From Palsa-1400 sp036501625 (GTDB lineage Bacteria > Verrucomicrobiota > Verrucomicrobiia > Limisphaerales > Palsa-1400), in contig DASXZY010000078.1 in the NCBI GenBank assembly GCA_036501625.1, positions 28,322-92,321 on the forward strand: 64,000 nucleotides of DNA, read 5' to 3'. Under the pieces are notes generated by a model. It did not search any database, was not told the origin of the DNA, and saw only the letters and a program-made list of their open reading frames with translations. Both the position numbers and the translations under genes were made by a program. Positions 1-8,416 of the stretch are shown here, piece after piece. How positions within the stretch are numbered: position 1 is the stretch's first letter; the number at the start of each line of letters is the position of its first letter.

Positions 1-552
1 CGACAATCCATAAACCTGCCCCTGGCCAAGCAGGCGGAAGTAGCTCGCGCCTTGGAACGAGCCGACTTCATCCCAGCGATTCGGGTCTTCCAGGGCGGAG
101 GCTCCATTGAGGAAATTGCTCCATTGCAAGTTGATGCGAAAGCCGGCGTAACCGGTGTTGGCCGGGATGTCCGACGGCAGATGGAGCGTGCCGTAATCAA
201 AAAAATCCGGCACGAACCGCACCGGCTGGACGTGGGTGGAGGAGAATTCGTTCAGATGCACTGGTTCCTGGTAAATATAGCCCAGGTGGAAGAACTCGAC
301 CCGGAAGGGCAGCCCTTCCTGTTTCCACAGCGCCTGGTCGGGGCGGAACCGGATTTGGCGATAGTCATCGTAAGTCAGCTTGGTCAGGAAATCGGGCAAA
401 TCGGCCCGCGGCGAACGGAACGGTTTGCGGGCGCGCTGCTCGGCCTTTTTGGCGACGTAATCGAGAGTAACATGCACCGCTTCCAGCCTTGGAAGAGCGA
501 AGGCTGGACGAACTGCCCAAAGGACCAGCGTTAGAATGAGAATCCGCATCAT
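1..552 (-). CDS. opgG: Glucan biosynthesis protein G (OpgG/MdoG-like), 5' part
   Basis: The minus strand reads open from an ATG at 552 to the window edge (184 codons); the rest of the gene lies outside. The first 20 or so residues (MMRILILTLVLWAVRPAFA) form a signal peptide, fitting a periplasmic protein. The next part carries MdoG/OpgG hallmarks: YRQIRFRPDQALW, EFFHLGYIYQEPV, NTGYAGFRINL and, just before the edge, GASYFRLLGQGQVYGLS. Family members are periplasmic beta-sandwich proteins involved in making the backbone of osmoregulated periplasmic glucans. The glucosyltransferase partner (opgH) is not in view. A second in-frame ATG at 549 is an equally possible start. Family assignment is firm; the exact product in this phylum is inference. 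Confidence 0.88.
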   Translation of the reverse strand, partial: MMRILILTLVLWAVRPAFALPRLEAVHVTLDYVAKKAEQRARKPFRSPRADLPDFLTKLTYDDYRQIRFRPDQALWKQEGLPFRVEFFHLGYIYQEPVHLNEFSSTHVQPVRFVPDFFDYGTLHLPSDIPANTGYAGFRINLQWSNFLNGASALEDPNRWDEVGSFQGASYFRLLGQGQVYGLS

Positions 553-755
553 CCCGTCAGAAAGGATATGTAGCAGACCCCCGCCAGTTTGCAAGCGGGT
601 GTAAAACCCCAGAAGCGGGCTTTTGACCAATCAGCCCCGCGCTAAAAAGCGCTGGCTTTGCTTGAAGCGGACCTTATTGCGGCAATGATTCTCAAGTAAT
701 ATGGAAGTTTTTTCTTTGCTGGCTGATAGCGCCGATGCTATCATAAACCGAAAGC

Positions 756-1168
756 ATGAACGAAAGAATCGTTCTGGGCAGAAGCCGCACTATCCTTCTT
801 CTTTGCCTGGAGCGTTGGCGCCGGCCGCTAATGGGCCAAAAACTCTTTAACGAACATGAAGATGTTTTGGCGCGAGAGGAACTGTTTGAGCATTCGCCGC
901 TTTCGAAACGTGAGCGGAGCGAATTGCTTGACGCGTTTCTCGCGGTTTGCGAATGGGTGGAGGTGTTTTTTCTCTGGCGTCCCAACCTGCCGGACGAAGG
1001 GACAATCACGTGATTGAACTGGCTGTTGCTGGGTCAGCGGGCGCCCTCATAACCCAGAATGTCCGGCATTTTCGAAGAGGAGAGCTCCGCTTCCCTCAAC
1101 TGCGAATTGAATCACCCGCGGAGTTCATGCAACGATGGAGAAGAACACATGGCCACGATGACAATTAG
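756..1168 (+). pseudogene. Decayed PIN-domain (VapC-like) toxin
   Basis: Two overlapping reading frames together spell the C-terminal two thirds of a PIN-domain ribonuclease. The first (756-1013) gives FNEHEDVLAREELF and AVCEWVEVFFLWRPNLPDEG; the second (from about 1003 to 1168) continues with DNHVIELAVAGSAGALITQN, then VRHF. The join needs one extra base near 1002 (GAAGG followed by ACAAT), so a one-base deletion is the simplest explanation. The start is also abnormal: after MNERIVL the expected Asp-Thr-Asn of the first catalytic block is missing and the text is unrelated, suggesting a second lesion. The end overlaps the start of the antitoxin gene by 20 bp, the usual toxin-antitoxin packing. 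A sequencing error could explain the first lesion but not both. Confidence 0.7.
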
Positions 1169-1394
1169 AATGCCTGACAATAAGCACGAACGGTTGCGGT
1201 TGCTCGCTGAGCGCCAGGGCATCAGCTTAAACAAATTGGTTGAGGAGTGGGCCAGCATGGCGCTTGCGCAATTCGACGCGGAAATCCGCTTCGAGGCCCG
1301 TGCCGCGCGCGGCCATCCGAAGCGAGGGATCGCTCTCCTGGAAAAGCTGGACGCGGCCTTTGCCAAAAAGGGCGCCCGGCACAAAGGCGGCTGA
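1149..1394 (+). CDS. Ribbon-helix-helix antitoxin (CopG/HicB-like)
   Basis: 81 residues starting MATMTIRMPDNKHERLRLLA, a beta-strand followed by two helices typical of ribbon-helix-helix DNA-binding antitoxins; RQGISLNKLVEEWASMAL is the second helix. The tail (PKRGIALLEKLDAAFAKKG) resembles toxin-wrapping tails of VapB-like antitoxins. The gene starts inside the end of the decayed PIN toxin, so the two were once a coupled toxin-antitoxin pair; the antitoxin frame is intact while the toxin is not. The family would bind its own promoter as a dimer and neutralise the toxin; whether it has any function without the toxin is unknown. Confidence 0.72.
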   Translation: MATMTIRMPDNKHERLRLLAERQGISLNKLVEEWASMALAQFDAEIRFEARAARGHPKRGIALLEKLDAAFAKKGARHKGG

Positions 1395-1463
1395 AGGCGC
1401 GCTTTTTGGCGCTTTGGCAAAAACGGCTTGCGCGAGGCGCGGAGTCACAGCAAGTTGCGGCGT

Positions 1464-2054
1464 ATGGCGAGCAAGTTGCATACTCTGTTGTTCGTTTTTC
1501 TGGCGATTGTCCGCGGTCCGGCGGTCTTTGCGCAAACCGCGGCCGCCAACGAGATCAATTCCGCCGCCGGCGCGGCTGTCAAACAACTTCTTGAGAGCGG
1601 CGACGCTTCCCGGTTTGCGCTCGAAATCGTGGCCGGCGCCAATGACCTGGCCGAGCAGCGCCTTTCCAACACCGTCACGCACGTCACCCGCCCGTGGCCG
1701 TTTACACCGGAATCCGTCGAGGATGAACGTAAAAAAGTGGCCGCGAAAGCGCGGCTTTTTCTTGGCCTGGCCGGACGGCTGGGCGTGGATGCATCGCGGA
1801 TTACTTTTCGCGTCAAACGAGTGCAAGTGGCAAGCCCGCCCGCCGGAGCGGCCGTTCCGCCGGAGGTTGGCGTGCTGCCTTACGCGCCGAAAATCAAGGT
1901 TGTCTTGCAAGGCGATTCAACCATTGAGCGGCTGGCGGGCGAATATGTCGTCGAATTGGATGGGGCCGTAGAATTTTCCAAGGGGTGGCGCATTTACGAG
2001 GGCATCCGCTGGGCTCATGTTCCAGAGGGACTCGCGGGCCTGATTGGGCATTGA
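1464..2054 (+). CDS. Exported protein of unknown function
   Basis: Not recognised. From the ATG at 1464 the product is about 196 residues and begins with a signal peptide (MASKLHTLLFVFLAIV, likely cleavage after VFA before QTAAAN). The mature part starts with an amphipathic helical region (INSAAGAAVKQLLESGDASR) and continues with an alpha/beta mix containing RVKRVQVASPP and a C-terminal strand-rich segment ending IYEGIRWAHVPEGLAGLIGH. No cysteines or metal motifs are visible. An upstream in-frame GTG-type start at 1428 exists but would bury the signal peptide, so 1464 is preferred. It lies between the toxin-antitoxin remnant and the lactate permease, 57 bp before the chosen permease start. 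Confidence 0.6.
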   Translation: MASKLHTLLFVFLAIVRGPAVFAQTAAANEINSAAGAAVKQLLESGDASRFALEIVAGANDLAEQRLSNTVTHVTRPWPFTPESVEDERKKVAAKARLFLGLAGRLGVDASRITFRVKRVQVASPPAGAAVPPEVGVLPYAPKIKVVLQGDSTIERLAGEYVVELDGAVEFSKGWRIYEGIRWAHVPEGLAGLIGH

Positions 2055-2111
2055 TGGCGATTGAGCAGTTGTCAACCTGGCGGTTCCTTTGTACTTTGGC
2101 CCCTGTTTTCA

Positions 2112-3731
2112 ATGCCACCTGTCTGGCAGCAGCATTACAATCCGCTTGGTTCTCTGGCGCTGTCCACTCTGGTGGCGGCCGCGCCGGTCGTCGCGCTGCT
2201 TTCCTCCATCGCACTGTTTGGGGTGCGGATTCACCGGGCGGCCCTTGGCGCGCTGGCGTTGGCGCTGGTCATCGCGGCGGGGGTGTATGGCATGCCGGCC
2301 CGCGCGGCGGGGGCGTCGGCGCTGCTCGGCGCTGCTTACGGATTATTTCCCATCGGCTGGATCATTCTCAACCTGATGTTTCTCTATGACTTGACGGTCA
2401 GCAAAGGACTGTTTGCCGTCTTGCGCGGCAGCCTGGCCAATCTGGCCCCGGACCCGCGCGTGCAAGTCATTCTGATCGCCTTTTCCTTCGGCGCGTTCTT
2501 TGAAGGGGTGGCCGGGTTCGGGACGCCTGTGGCCATCACCAGCGCGATTCTGATCCAACTGGGATTTCGCCCGCTGATGGCTTGTGGGTTGTCGCTCATC
2601 GCCAATACGGCCCCAGTGGCGTTCGGCGCGTTGGGCACGCCGGTCATTGCGTTAAGCACGGTCACGGGCCTCGATATCCTCAAGCTCTCCGCCATGATCG
2701 GCAAACAACTGCCGCCGTTTTCGCTGATCCTTCCATTTTGGGTCGTGTGGGCGATGGCCGGATTTCGCGGAATGCTGGAAGTCTGGCCCGCCGCCCTGGT
2801 TGCAGGCGCGTTTTTCGCTGTGCCGCAATACCTCGTTTCCAACTTCCACGGCCCCTGGCTGGCGGACATTGCCGCCTCGCTTTGCTCCATCGCGGCCACG
2901 CTCGTGCTGCTGAGGTTCTGGCGGGTCAAAACGCTGTGGAAATTGGAGGATGCGCCCGCCGCGGAGGCCGGGCCGGCTTATTCGCGCGGCGATTTGGCGC
3001 GGGCCTGGGCGCCCTGGTTATTATTGACGGTTTTTATTTTCGTCTGGGGGCTGCCGCCGGTGCGGCAATTTCTCAATCACGTTTCCGCCGGGGACCGCTG
3101 CCAATGGCCCATGCCCGGCCTGCATTTGCGCGTGGCGCGCGGGCCGGAAGTGGCGCTGCCAGGCGCGCTGCCGGAGAAGGCGATATATTCTTTCGAATGG
3201 CTTTCGGCCACGGGCACCGGAATTCTGCTCGCCGCCTTATGCGCGGGAATTTTAATGGGCCACCGCCCCGGCGGGATGCTGGCCATTTACGGGAAGACCG
3301 CCGCGCGCCTGCGATTTTCATTGTTGACCATCGCGGCGATGCTCGCCCTTGGCTACGTTACACGCTATTCCGGGATCGATGCGACGATGGGGCTGGCCCT
3401 GGCGCGGACGGGCCGGCTTTATCCGTTCTTCGGCTCGCTGCTGGGCTGGCTGGGGGTCGCGTTGACCGGTTCCGACACCGCCTCCAACGTGCTGTTTGGC
3501 TCGCTGCAAACCATGACCGCGCGGAAACTGGGTATTAATCCAGTCTTGATGGCGGCCGCGAACAGCTCCGGCGGCGTGATGGGAAAGATGCTGGACGCCC
3601 AAAGCATCGTCGTGGCCAGCACGGCGACGAATTGGTACGGGCACGAATCCAAAATCCTGCGCTGCGTTTTCTTTCACAGCCTGGCTCTGGCGGCGCTGGC
3701 GGGCCTGCTGGTGTATTGCCAGGCGCAATGA
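2112..3731 (+). CDS. lldP: L-lactate permease (LctP/LldP family)
   Basis: About 539 residues with a dozen or more predicted membrane segments. The start at the ATG at 2112 gives MPPVWQQHYNPLGSLALSTL, matching the family's usual W-QQ-Y-PLG opening; longer in-frame starts from 2061 lack this. Family signatures include FSFGAFFEGVAGFGTPVAIT, ANTAPVAFGALGTPV, LGYVTRYSGIDATMG, LTGSDTASNVLFGSLQ and MLDAQSIVVASTAT. The protein should import lactate (possibly glycolate) across the inner membrane with protons. No lactate dehydrogenase or lut/lld genes adjoin, so the physiological partner is not visible here. A hydrophilic insert around residues 340-370 is the least family-like stretch. Confidence 0.92.
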   Translation: MPPVWQQHYNPLGSLALSTLVAAAPVVALLSSIALFGVRIHRAALGALALALVIAAGVYGMPARAAGASALLGAAYGLFPIGWIILNLMFLYDLTVSKGLFAVLRGSLANLAPDPRVQVILIAFSFGAFFEGVAGFGTPVAITSAILIQLGFRPLMACGLSLIANTAPVAFGALGTPVIALSTVTGLDILKLSAMIGKQLPPFSLILPFWVVWAMAGFRGMLEVWPAALVAGAFFAVPQYLVSNFHGPWLADIAASLCSIAATLVLLRFWRVKTLWKLEDAPAAEAGPAYSRGDLARAWAPWLLLTVFIFVWGLPPVRQFLNHVSAGDRCQWPMPGLHLRVARGPEVALPGALPEKAIYSFEWLSATGTGILLAALCAGILMGHRPGGMLAIYGKTAARLRFSLLTIAAMLALGYVTRYSGIDATMGLALARTGRLYPFFGSLLGWLGVALTGSDTASNVLFGSLQTMTARKLGINPVLMAAANSSGGVMGKMLDAQSIVVASTATNWYGHESKILRCVFFHSLALAALAGLLVYCQAQ

Positions 3732-3770
3732 CCGATTGAGTTCCGCGCGCCCGCCCCGTAACATGCCGGC

Positions 3771-4226
3771 ATCGAACTCAACATCAGACAAGCGGCGGCG
3801 GCGGACGCGGAGATTCTGGCGCGGTTCAACGTGGAGTTGGCCAGGGAATCCGAGAACCTCGCCTTGGAACCGGCGCGGGTGCGCGCGGGCGTGGAAGCGT
3901 TGCTGCGCGACCCGGCCAAAGGAACCTATTTCGTGGCCGAAGCGGGCGGCGAGGTGGTCGGGCAATTGTTGATCACGCATGAATGGAGCGATTGGCGCAA
4001 TGGTGATTTCTGGTGGCTGCAAAGCGTCTATGTGCGGCCTGACTCGCGCCGGCGCGGCGTTTTTCAGGCGCTGTTCGCCCATGTGCTGGCGAAAGCCAAA
4101 GAGCGGACGGACGTCGCCGGCGTGCGGCTTTACGTGGAACAGAGCAACGCGCCCGCCCTCAAGACTTACGAGCGCCTGGGCTTCGAGGAAACCCATTATC
4201 GGGTCATGGAACGACTTGTTCCATAA
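3771..4226 (+). CDS. GNAT family N-acetyltransferase, start codon apparently ATC
   Basis: The reading frame carries a complete single GNAT domain: an N-terminal strand and helix (IELNIRQAAAADAEILARFN), a central FVAEAGGEVVGQLLI, the acetyl-CoA pyrophosphate loop SVYVRPDSRRRGVFQALF (R-R-G-V in place of the common Q-x-x-G-x-G/A), and the C-terminal VEQSNAPALKTYERLGFEET. The substrate cannot be told. The domain begins right after an in-frame stop at 3759-3761, and no ATG, GTG or TTG lies between that stop and the domain start; the first ATG-class codon in frame (GTG/ATG near 3831) would remove the first strand. An ATC start at 3771, a mutated start, or a one-base deletion after the out-of-frame ATG at 3763 are the options. 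Confidence 0.75.
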   Translation: MELNIRQAAAADAEILARFNVELARESENLALEPARVRAGVEALLRDPAKGTYFVAEAGGEVVGQLLITHEWSDWRNGDFWWLQSVYVRPDSRRRGVFQALFAHVLAKAKERTDVAGVRLYVEQSNAPALKTYERLGFEETHYRVMERLVP

Positions 4227-4244
4227 AGGAGCACGGTTTTTAAT

Positions 4245-5783
4245 TTGTCGCTCGCGGTGAAAACGGCCACGATGCGGCTCATGCCAACATCGCCAGAGGC
4301 TCCGCTGGCCTACAGAAGGCTGTTGCAACGCGCGCGGGAAATTGCGCTGGCCTCCAGCACGGGCAGCGCGCTGACGTGGGACCAGGAGACATACATGCCT
4401 GCCAAGGCCCTGCCGTATCGGGCCGAACAATTAGCGTGGCTGACCGGCCATGCCCACCGCCAGTTTGTCGCCAAACAGGTTGGCCAATGGATTTCGGAAT
4501 GTGAACAGCTCGGTTTCGCGCCCGATTCCGATGAGGCTGGCAACCTTCGCGAGTGGCGCCGCCAATACAATCGCGCCACCAAAGTTCCCGCGCGGCTGGT
4601 GGAAAAATTGGAGCGCGTCCGCGCCCACGCGCGCGAAGCCTGGCGGCAGGCCCGCCAGCAATCCGACTTCGCCCAGTTCCATCCGCATTTTGACAAGATT
4701 CTCGCCCTCAACCGGCAAATGGCCGATTGCTGGGGCTACGAGCAATCCGCCTACGACGCCTTGGCGGAAGGCTACGAACCGGGCGTGACCGCCGCGCAAT
4801 TGCGCCAGCTTTTTTCGGAATTGCGCCCGGCCATCGCCTCCGTTTTGGCGCCGGCTCAAGCCCGGTCCGCCGCCGTGCCCGCGGACTTGCTGCGGGGCCA
4901 TTATCCTGTGCCCGCGCAGCAGGCCTTCAATCGCAAAGTGGCCGAAGCCGTTGGATTTGATTTTGAGGCGGGGCGCATTGACACCACGGCCCATCCCTTT
5001 TGCTCCACGCTCGGCGCGGGCGATTGCCGCCTGACCACCCGTTACAACGAAGCGGATTTCGCGCAATCGCTCTACGGCGTGCTGCACGAAGCCGGGCACG
5101 GCATGTATGAGCAAGGGTTGCCGCATGAGGATTTCGGCACGCCCAATGGCTCCGCCGTTTCCCTGGCCATTCACGAATCGCAGTCGCGCCTGTGGGAAAA
5201 CCACGTCGGGCGCGGGGCCGCGTTTTGGGAACATTGGCATTCCGCGGCGTGCGAACATTTTCCGGGACTGAAAAAATTCCCGGCCGCCCAAGTCAGCGCC
5301 GCCGTCAACCGCGTGTCCCCTTCTTTCATCCGCGTCGAAGCGGACCAGGTGACGTACGACCTGCACATCATTTTGCGGTTTGAAATCGAGGTTAATTTGG
5401 TTGATGGCGCCTTGAAAACGAAGGACGTGCCGGGTTATTGGAACGAACAATTCCAGAAAATGTTCGGCCTCAAAGTGACCAGGGATTCCGAGGGCTGCCT
5501 GCAAGACATCCATTGGGCCATCGGCCTGATCGGCTATTTTCCGACCTACACGCTGGGCAATCTCAACGCCGCCCAACTCATGCGCCGAGCCGCCGCTGAG
5601 GTCCCGGATTTTTCCAGCCATCTCGCGGACGGCGATTACAAACCGCTGCGAACATGGTTGCGGGAAAAAATCCACCGCCAAGGCTCGCGCCACAACCCGC
5701 GCGAGCTCATCCGCCTCGCCACCGGCGAACCGACTGGCATCCGGGACCACATTGAATATTTGCGGGGAAAATTCGCGAGCTGA
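4245..5783 (+). CDS. M32 family metallocarboxypeptidase (Taq-type)
   Basis: About 512 residues, the usual M32 length. The zinc site is visible as HEAGH (residues 281-285 of the longest form) followed by MYEQGLP, and downstream AIHESQSRLWENHVGR carries the third ligand and the M32 signature. SSTGSALTWDQETYMPAKAL near the start and RVEADQVTYDLHIILRFEIE also match. The enzyme removes C-terminal residues from peptides in the cytoplasm; there is no signal peptide. The start is uncertain: an AAGGAG sits about 12 nt before the TTG at 4245, while ATGs at 4272 and 4281 are also in frame. It follows the acetyltransferase by 18 bp, so the two may be cotranscribed. Confidence 0.93.
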   Translation: MSLAVKTATMRLMPTSPEAPLAYRRLLQRAREIALASSTGSALTWDQETYMPAKALPYRAEQLAWLTGHAHRQFVAKQVGQWISECEQLGFAPDSDEAGNLREWRRQYNRATKVPARLVEKLERVRAHAREAWRQARQQSDFAQFHPHFDKILALNRQMADCWGYEQSAYDALAEGYEPGVTAAQLRQLFSELRPAIASVLAPAQARSAAVPADLLRGHYPVPAQQAFNRKVAEAVGFDFEAGRIDTTAHPFCSTLGAGDCRLTTRYNEADFAQSLYGVLHEAGHGMYEQGLPHEDFGTPNGSAVSLAIHESQSRLWENHVGRGAAFWEHWHSAACEHFPGLKKFPAAQVSAAVNRVSPSFIRVEADQVTYDLHIILRFEIEVNLVDGALKTKDVPGYWNEQFQKMFGLKVTRDSEGCLQDIHWAIGLIGYFPTYTLGNLNAAQLMRRAAAEVPDFSSHLADGDYKPLRTWLREKIHRQGSRHNPRELIRLATGEPTGIRDHIEYLRGKFAS

Positions 5784-5826
5784 GGGCAGTTTCGTTTCCC
5801 AATTAAGGACCCCTCTCGCCTTGTTA

Positions 5827-5854
5827 TTGCTTTCCCCGCCGCTGCCAGTATAGT
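5827..5854 (+). promoter_or_regulatory. Candidate sigma-70 promoter of the ABC exporter operon
   Basis: TTGCTT (5827-5832) and TATAGT (5849-5854) are separated by 16 bp, with transcription predicted to start about 15 nt before the ATG at 5876. It is read by eye; spacing and the -10 are good, the -35 is fair. Confidence 0.5.
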
Positions 5855-5875
5855 CTGCCTCTCATTGAGCGGACT

Positions 5876-6637
5876 ATGAACCCAGCCATTGAAACCACGA
5901 ATCTGACGAGGGACTTTGGGACGTTCCGCGCGGTCAACCAACTTAACCTTCGGGTCGAAGCGGGCCGCTTCTACGGCTTCCTGGGGCCCAACGGAGCGGG
6001 CAAATCCACCACCATCAAAATGCTGACCGGCCTGCTCGCCCCCAGCGGCGGCGCCATCCGCATCCTGGGCGAAGACATGGGCGACCCGCGCCGCGCCCTC
6101 GAGATCAAGCGCCGCATCGGCGTGGTGCCGGAAAATCTGGCGCTCTTTGACAACCTGACCGCGCGCGAACACCTGACCTTCATCGGCCGCATGTACCTTC
6201 TGCCTTTGGAGACCATCCGCGCGCGCTGCGACGAATTGCTGGCCATCATGGACCTGGCGCGCGATGAAAAGAAGCTCACGCTCGAATTTTCCCACGGCAT
6301 GAAAAAGAAACTGGCCCTGGCCGCCGCCTTGATTCCCAATCCCGACCTGCTATTCCTGGATGAGCCGTTCGAGGGCGTCGATGCAGTGGCTTCCCGAACT
6401 TTGCGCGACACCCTCAAGCAATGCGTCGGGCGCGGCGCCACTGTTTTCTTGACTTCCCACGTCCTGGAAATTGTCGAGAAACTGTGCAGCGACGTGGGAA
6501 TCATCGCGAACGGGAAGCTTGCGCATCAGGGCACGATGGAAGAGTTGCGCGGCGGGGGTTCGCTCGAAGACAAATTCCTGGCCCTCGTCGGAACCGAGGG
6601 GCAGGAGGCGCAGAAATTAAGCTGGCTGGAAGCCTGA
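5876..6637 (+). CDS. ABC transporter ATP-binding protein
   Basis: 253 residues with the full ABC ATPase set: Walker A GPNGAGKST near residue 40, a signature loop in the form EFSHGMKKKLALAAA in place of LSGGQ, Walker B LLFLDEPFEGVDAV and a switch histidine in LTSHVLEI. The subtype is that of ABC-2 exporters (DrrA/CcmA/NatA-like). It powers the membrane protein encoded 11 bp downstream. The substrate cannot be inferred from sequence. The altered signature loop is common in this ABC-2 subgroup. Confidence 0.93.
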   Translation: MNPAIETTNLTRDFGTFRAVNQLNLRVEAGRFYGFLGPNGAGKSTTIKMLTGLLAPSGGAIRILGEDMGDPRRALEIKRRIGVVPENLALFDNLTAREHLTFIGRMYLLPLETIRARCDELLAIMDLARDEKKLTLEFSHGMKKKLALAAALIPNPDLLFLDEPFEGVDAVASRTLRDTLKQCVGRGATVFLTSHVLEIVEKLCSDVGIIANGKLAHQGTMEELRGGGSLEDKFLALVGTEGQEAQKLSWLEA

Positions 6638-6648
6638 GATGATTTGAA

Positions 6649-8400
6649 ATGAACTGGCCGCAACTCAAAACCATTCTATGGCTGCGCTCGCGTCTGATGC
6701 GCAACCAATGGGCGCGCAGCAAGGGCATCGGCGCGGCCATCGCGGCCATCATCGCTGTGGCCGTTGCCATTATGGGCGCGACGAGCTTTGCCGGGACGCT
6801 GGTCATCGGAATGTATGGGCTGGCCAAGGTTAGCCCGCTTGTTTTGTGGGTGGTGTGGACGGGCGTGGCCGGGATGTTCATGTTTATGTGGTTGATGGGC
6901 CTAATGATGGAACTGCAACGCTCCGAAAGCATCGACCTCCAGCGCCTGATGCATTTGCCGGTCGCGCTCGGCCAGATATTTATCATCAATTATTTGGCGT
7001 CCCATCTGGCCACGAGCATTATCGTTTTTGTTCCTGCCATGATGGGCCTTGCGTTGGGCCTGGCCATTTCGCGCGGGCCTTCGATGCTGCTGCTGGCGCC
7101 GCTGGCGCTGGGCATGGTCTGCATGGTCTCGGCCTGGACTTATTGCCTGCGCGGCTGGCTGGCCAACCTGATGAACAATCCCCGCCGCCGCCGCACGGTG
7201 ATCATGGTTATCATGATGACCTTCATCCTGTTTTCGCAGCTTCCCAACCTTTATTTCAACGTCTTCCAAAGATTCGACCGTCCGCCGCCCGGCGCGCGCG
7301 CCGGGCAAAAACATCCCAATGCGGACCGGCTCACGATGCAAGCCAGCCAAGTCATTGCCGTGGAGGAATTCATTCCGCCCCTCTGGCTGTCCGCGGGCGC
7401 CAAAGGGCTGGCGGAAGGAAACGCGCTGCCGGCCCTGTGCGGCGTGTTCGGCCTTTTTGCCATTGGCGGGCTGGGTCTGTGGCGCGCCTACGTCGGCACG
7501 GTGCGATTTTATCGCGGCGGCTCCAGCGGAAAAGCCGGGGTGGAAGCCCCGCCGGAACGGGCGCGCGCCGCCATTCTTGGCGCGGTCGCGGTCAAAGGCG
7601 CCGCTCGTTTCGTGGAGTTTCGTGTGCCGGGCGTGCCTGAACAGGCCGGGGCGATGGCCGTGGCCACCTTGCGTTCGCAGTTGCGCGCGCCGGAAGTGAA
7701 AATCGCGTGGGGCACCTCCATCCTCGTGCCGCTGATTGTGGGCGGCTCGGTCCTGTTCCGCCACGAACTGAAAATTTCCGAAGACGCCAAACCCTTCATC
7801 GCCACTGGCGCGGCGGTGTTCGCTGTCTTCATGCTCGTGCAATTCTTCGCCAACCAATTTGGCTTTGACCGGGACGGCTTTCGCGCCCTGGTTCTTTCGC
7901 CCATGGACCGGCGGTTTATTTTGCTGGGCAAAAACCTTGCCTGCATTCCTGTGGGAGTGATTCTGGGCGGATTGCTGATGGGCATGCTGGCCATTCGGCT
8001 TGCGCTGTCCCCGCTGGACGTGCTGGCGGGCATGCTTCAACTTGCCTCCTTGCTTCTGATGGCCGGGATGGCTGGCAATTTGCTCTCGATTCTCGTCCCT
8101 TACCGCATTCAGCCGGGCACAATGAAGCCAACCAAAATGCCGGGCCTGGCCATGCTGACGTTAATGGCCTGTCATCTGTTGTTTCCCGTCGCGATGGCGC
8201 CCGCGTTCGTGCCGGCCCTGGCGGAACTGCTATGGCACAAGTCGGGATGGGCAGGGGCGGGGGCCGTGAATTTGCTGCTGTCGCTCGTCTTGGCTGGAGC
8301 CGCGGCACTGGCTTACTGGCAGGCGCTTGGCCCGCTGGGCCGGTTGCTGCAACGCCGCGAAACGAAAATCCTCGGCATCATCAGCGTCGAGGTCGAATAG
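6649..8400 (+). CDS. ABC-2 type exporter permease
   Basis: 583 residues with about ten to twelve hydrophobic segments in two blocks: one covering roughly residues 25-220 (for example GIGAAIAAIIAVAVAIMGAT, LVLWVVWTGVAGMFMFMWLM) and one from about 360 to 570, separated by soluble regions around residues 220-260 and 290-350. The layout is typical of the large putative ABC exporter subunits paired with an NatA/CcmA-like ATPase. It lies 11 bp after the ATPase gene, so both are one transcript. Nothing in the sequence identifies the cargo. Confidence 0.85.
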   Translation: MNWPQLKTILWLRSRLMRNQWARSKGIGAAIAAIIAVAVAIMGATSFAGTLVIGMYGLAKVSPLVLWVVWTGVAGMFMFMWLMGLMMELQRSESIDLQRLMHLPVALGQIFIINYLASHLATSIIVFVPAMMGLALGLAISRGPSMLLLAPLALGMVCMVSAWTYCLRGWLANLMNNPRRRRTVIMVIMMTFILFSQLPNLYFNVFQRFDRPPPGARAGQKHPNADRLTMQASQVIAVEEFIPPLWLSAGAKGLAEGNALPALCGVFGLFAIGGLGLWRAYVGTVRFYRGGSSGKAGVEAPPERARAAILGAVAVKGAARFVEFRVPGVPEQAGAMAVATLRSQLRAPEVKIAWGTSILVPLIVGGSVLFRHELKISEDAKPFIATGAAVFAVFMLVQFFANQFGFDRDGFRALVLSPMDRRFILLGKNLACIPVGVILGGLLMGMLAIRLALSPLDVLAGMLQLASLLLMAGMAGNLLSILVPYRIQPGTMKPTKMPGLAMLTLMACHLLFPVAMAPAFVPALAELLWHKSGWAGAGAVNLLLSLVLAGAAALAYWQALGPLGRLLQRRETKILGIISVEVE

Positions 8401-8416
8401 GGGAACTCGACCGCTG

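Noticed and set aside
3318..4430. A 370-codon minus-strand frame across the permease and acetyltransferase
   Set aside because: It overlaps two supported genes and its translation is low in hydrophobic order and motif-free.
4431..5750. A 439-codon open frame antisense to the M32 peptidase
   Set aside because: The plus-strand product contains the HEAGH zinc motif and full family length; the antisense text has no motif.
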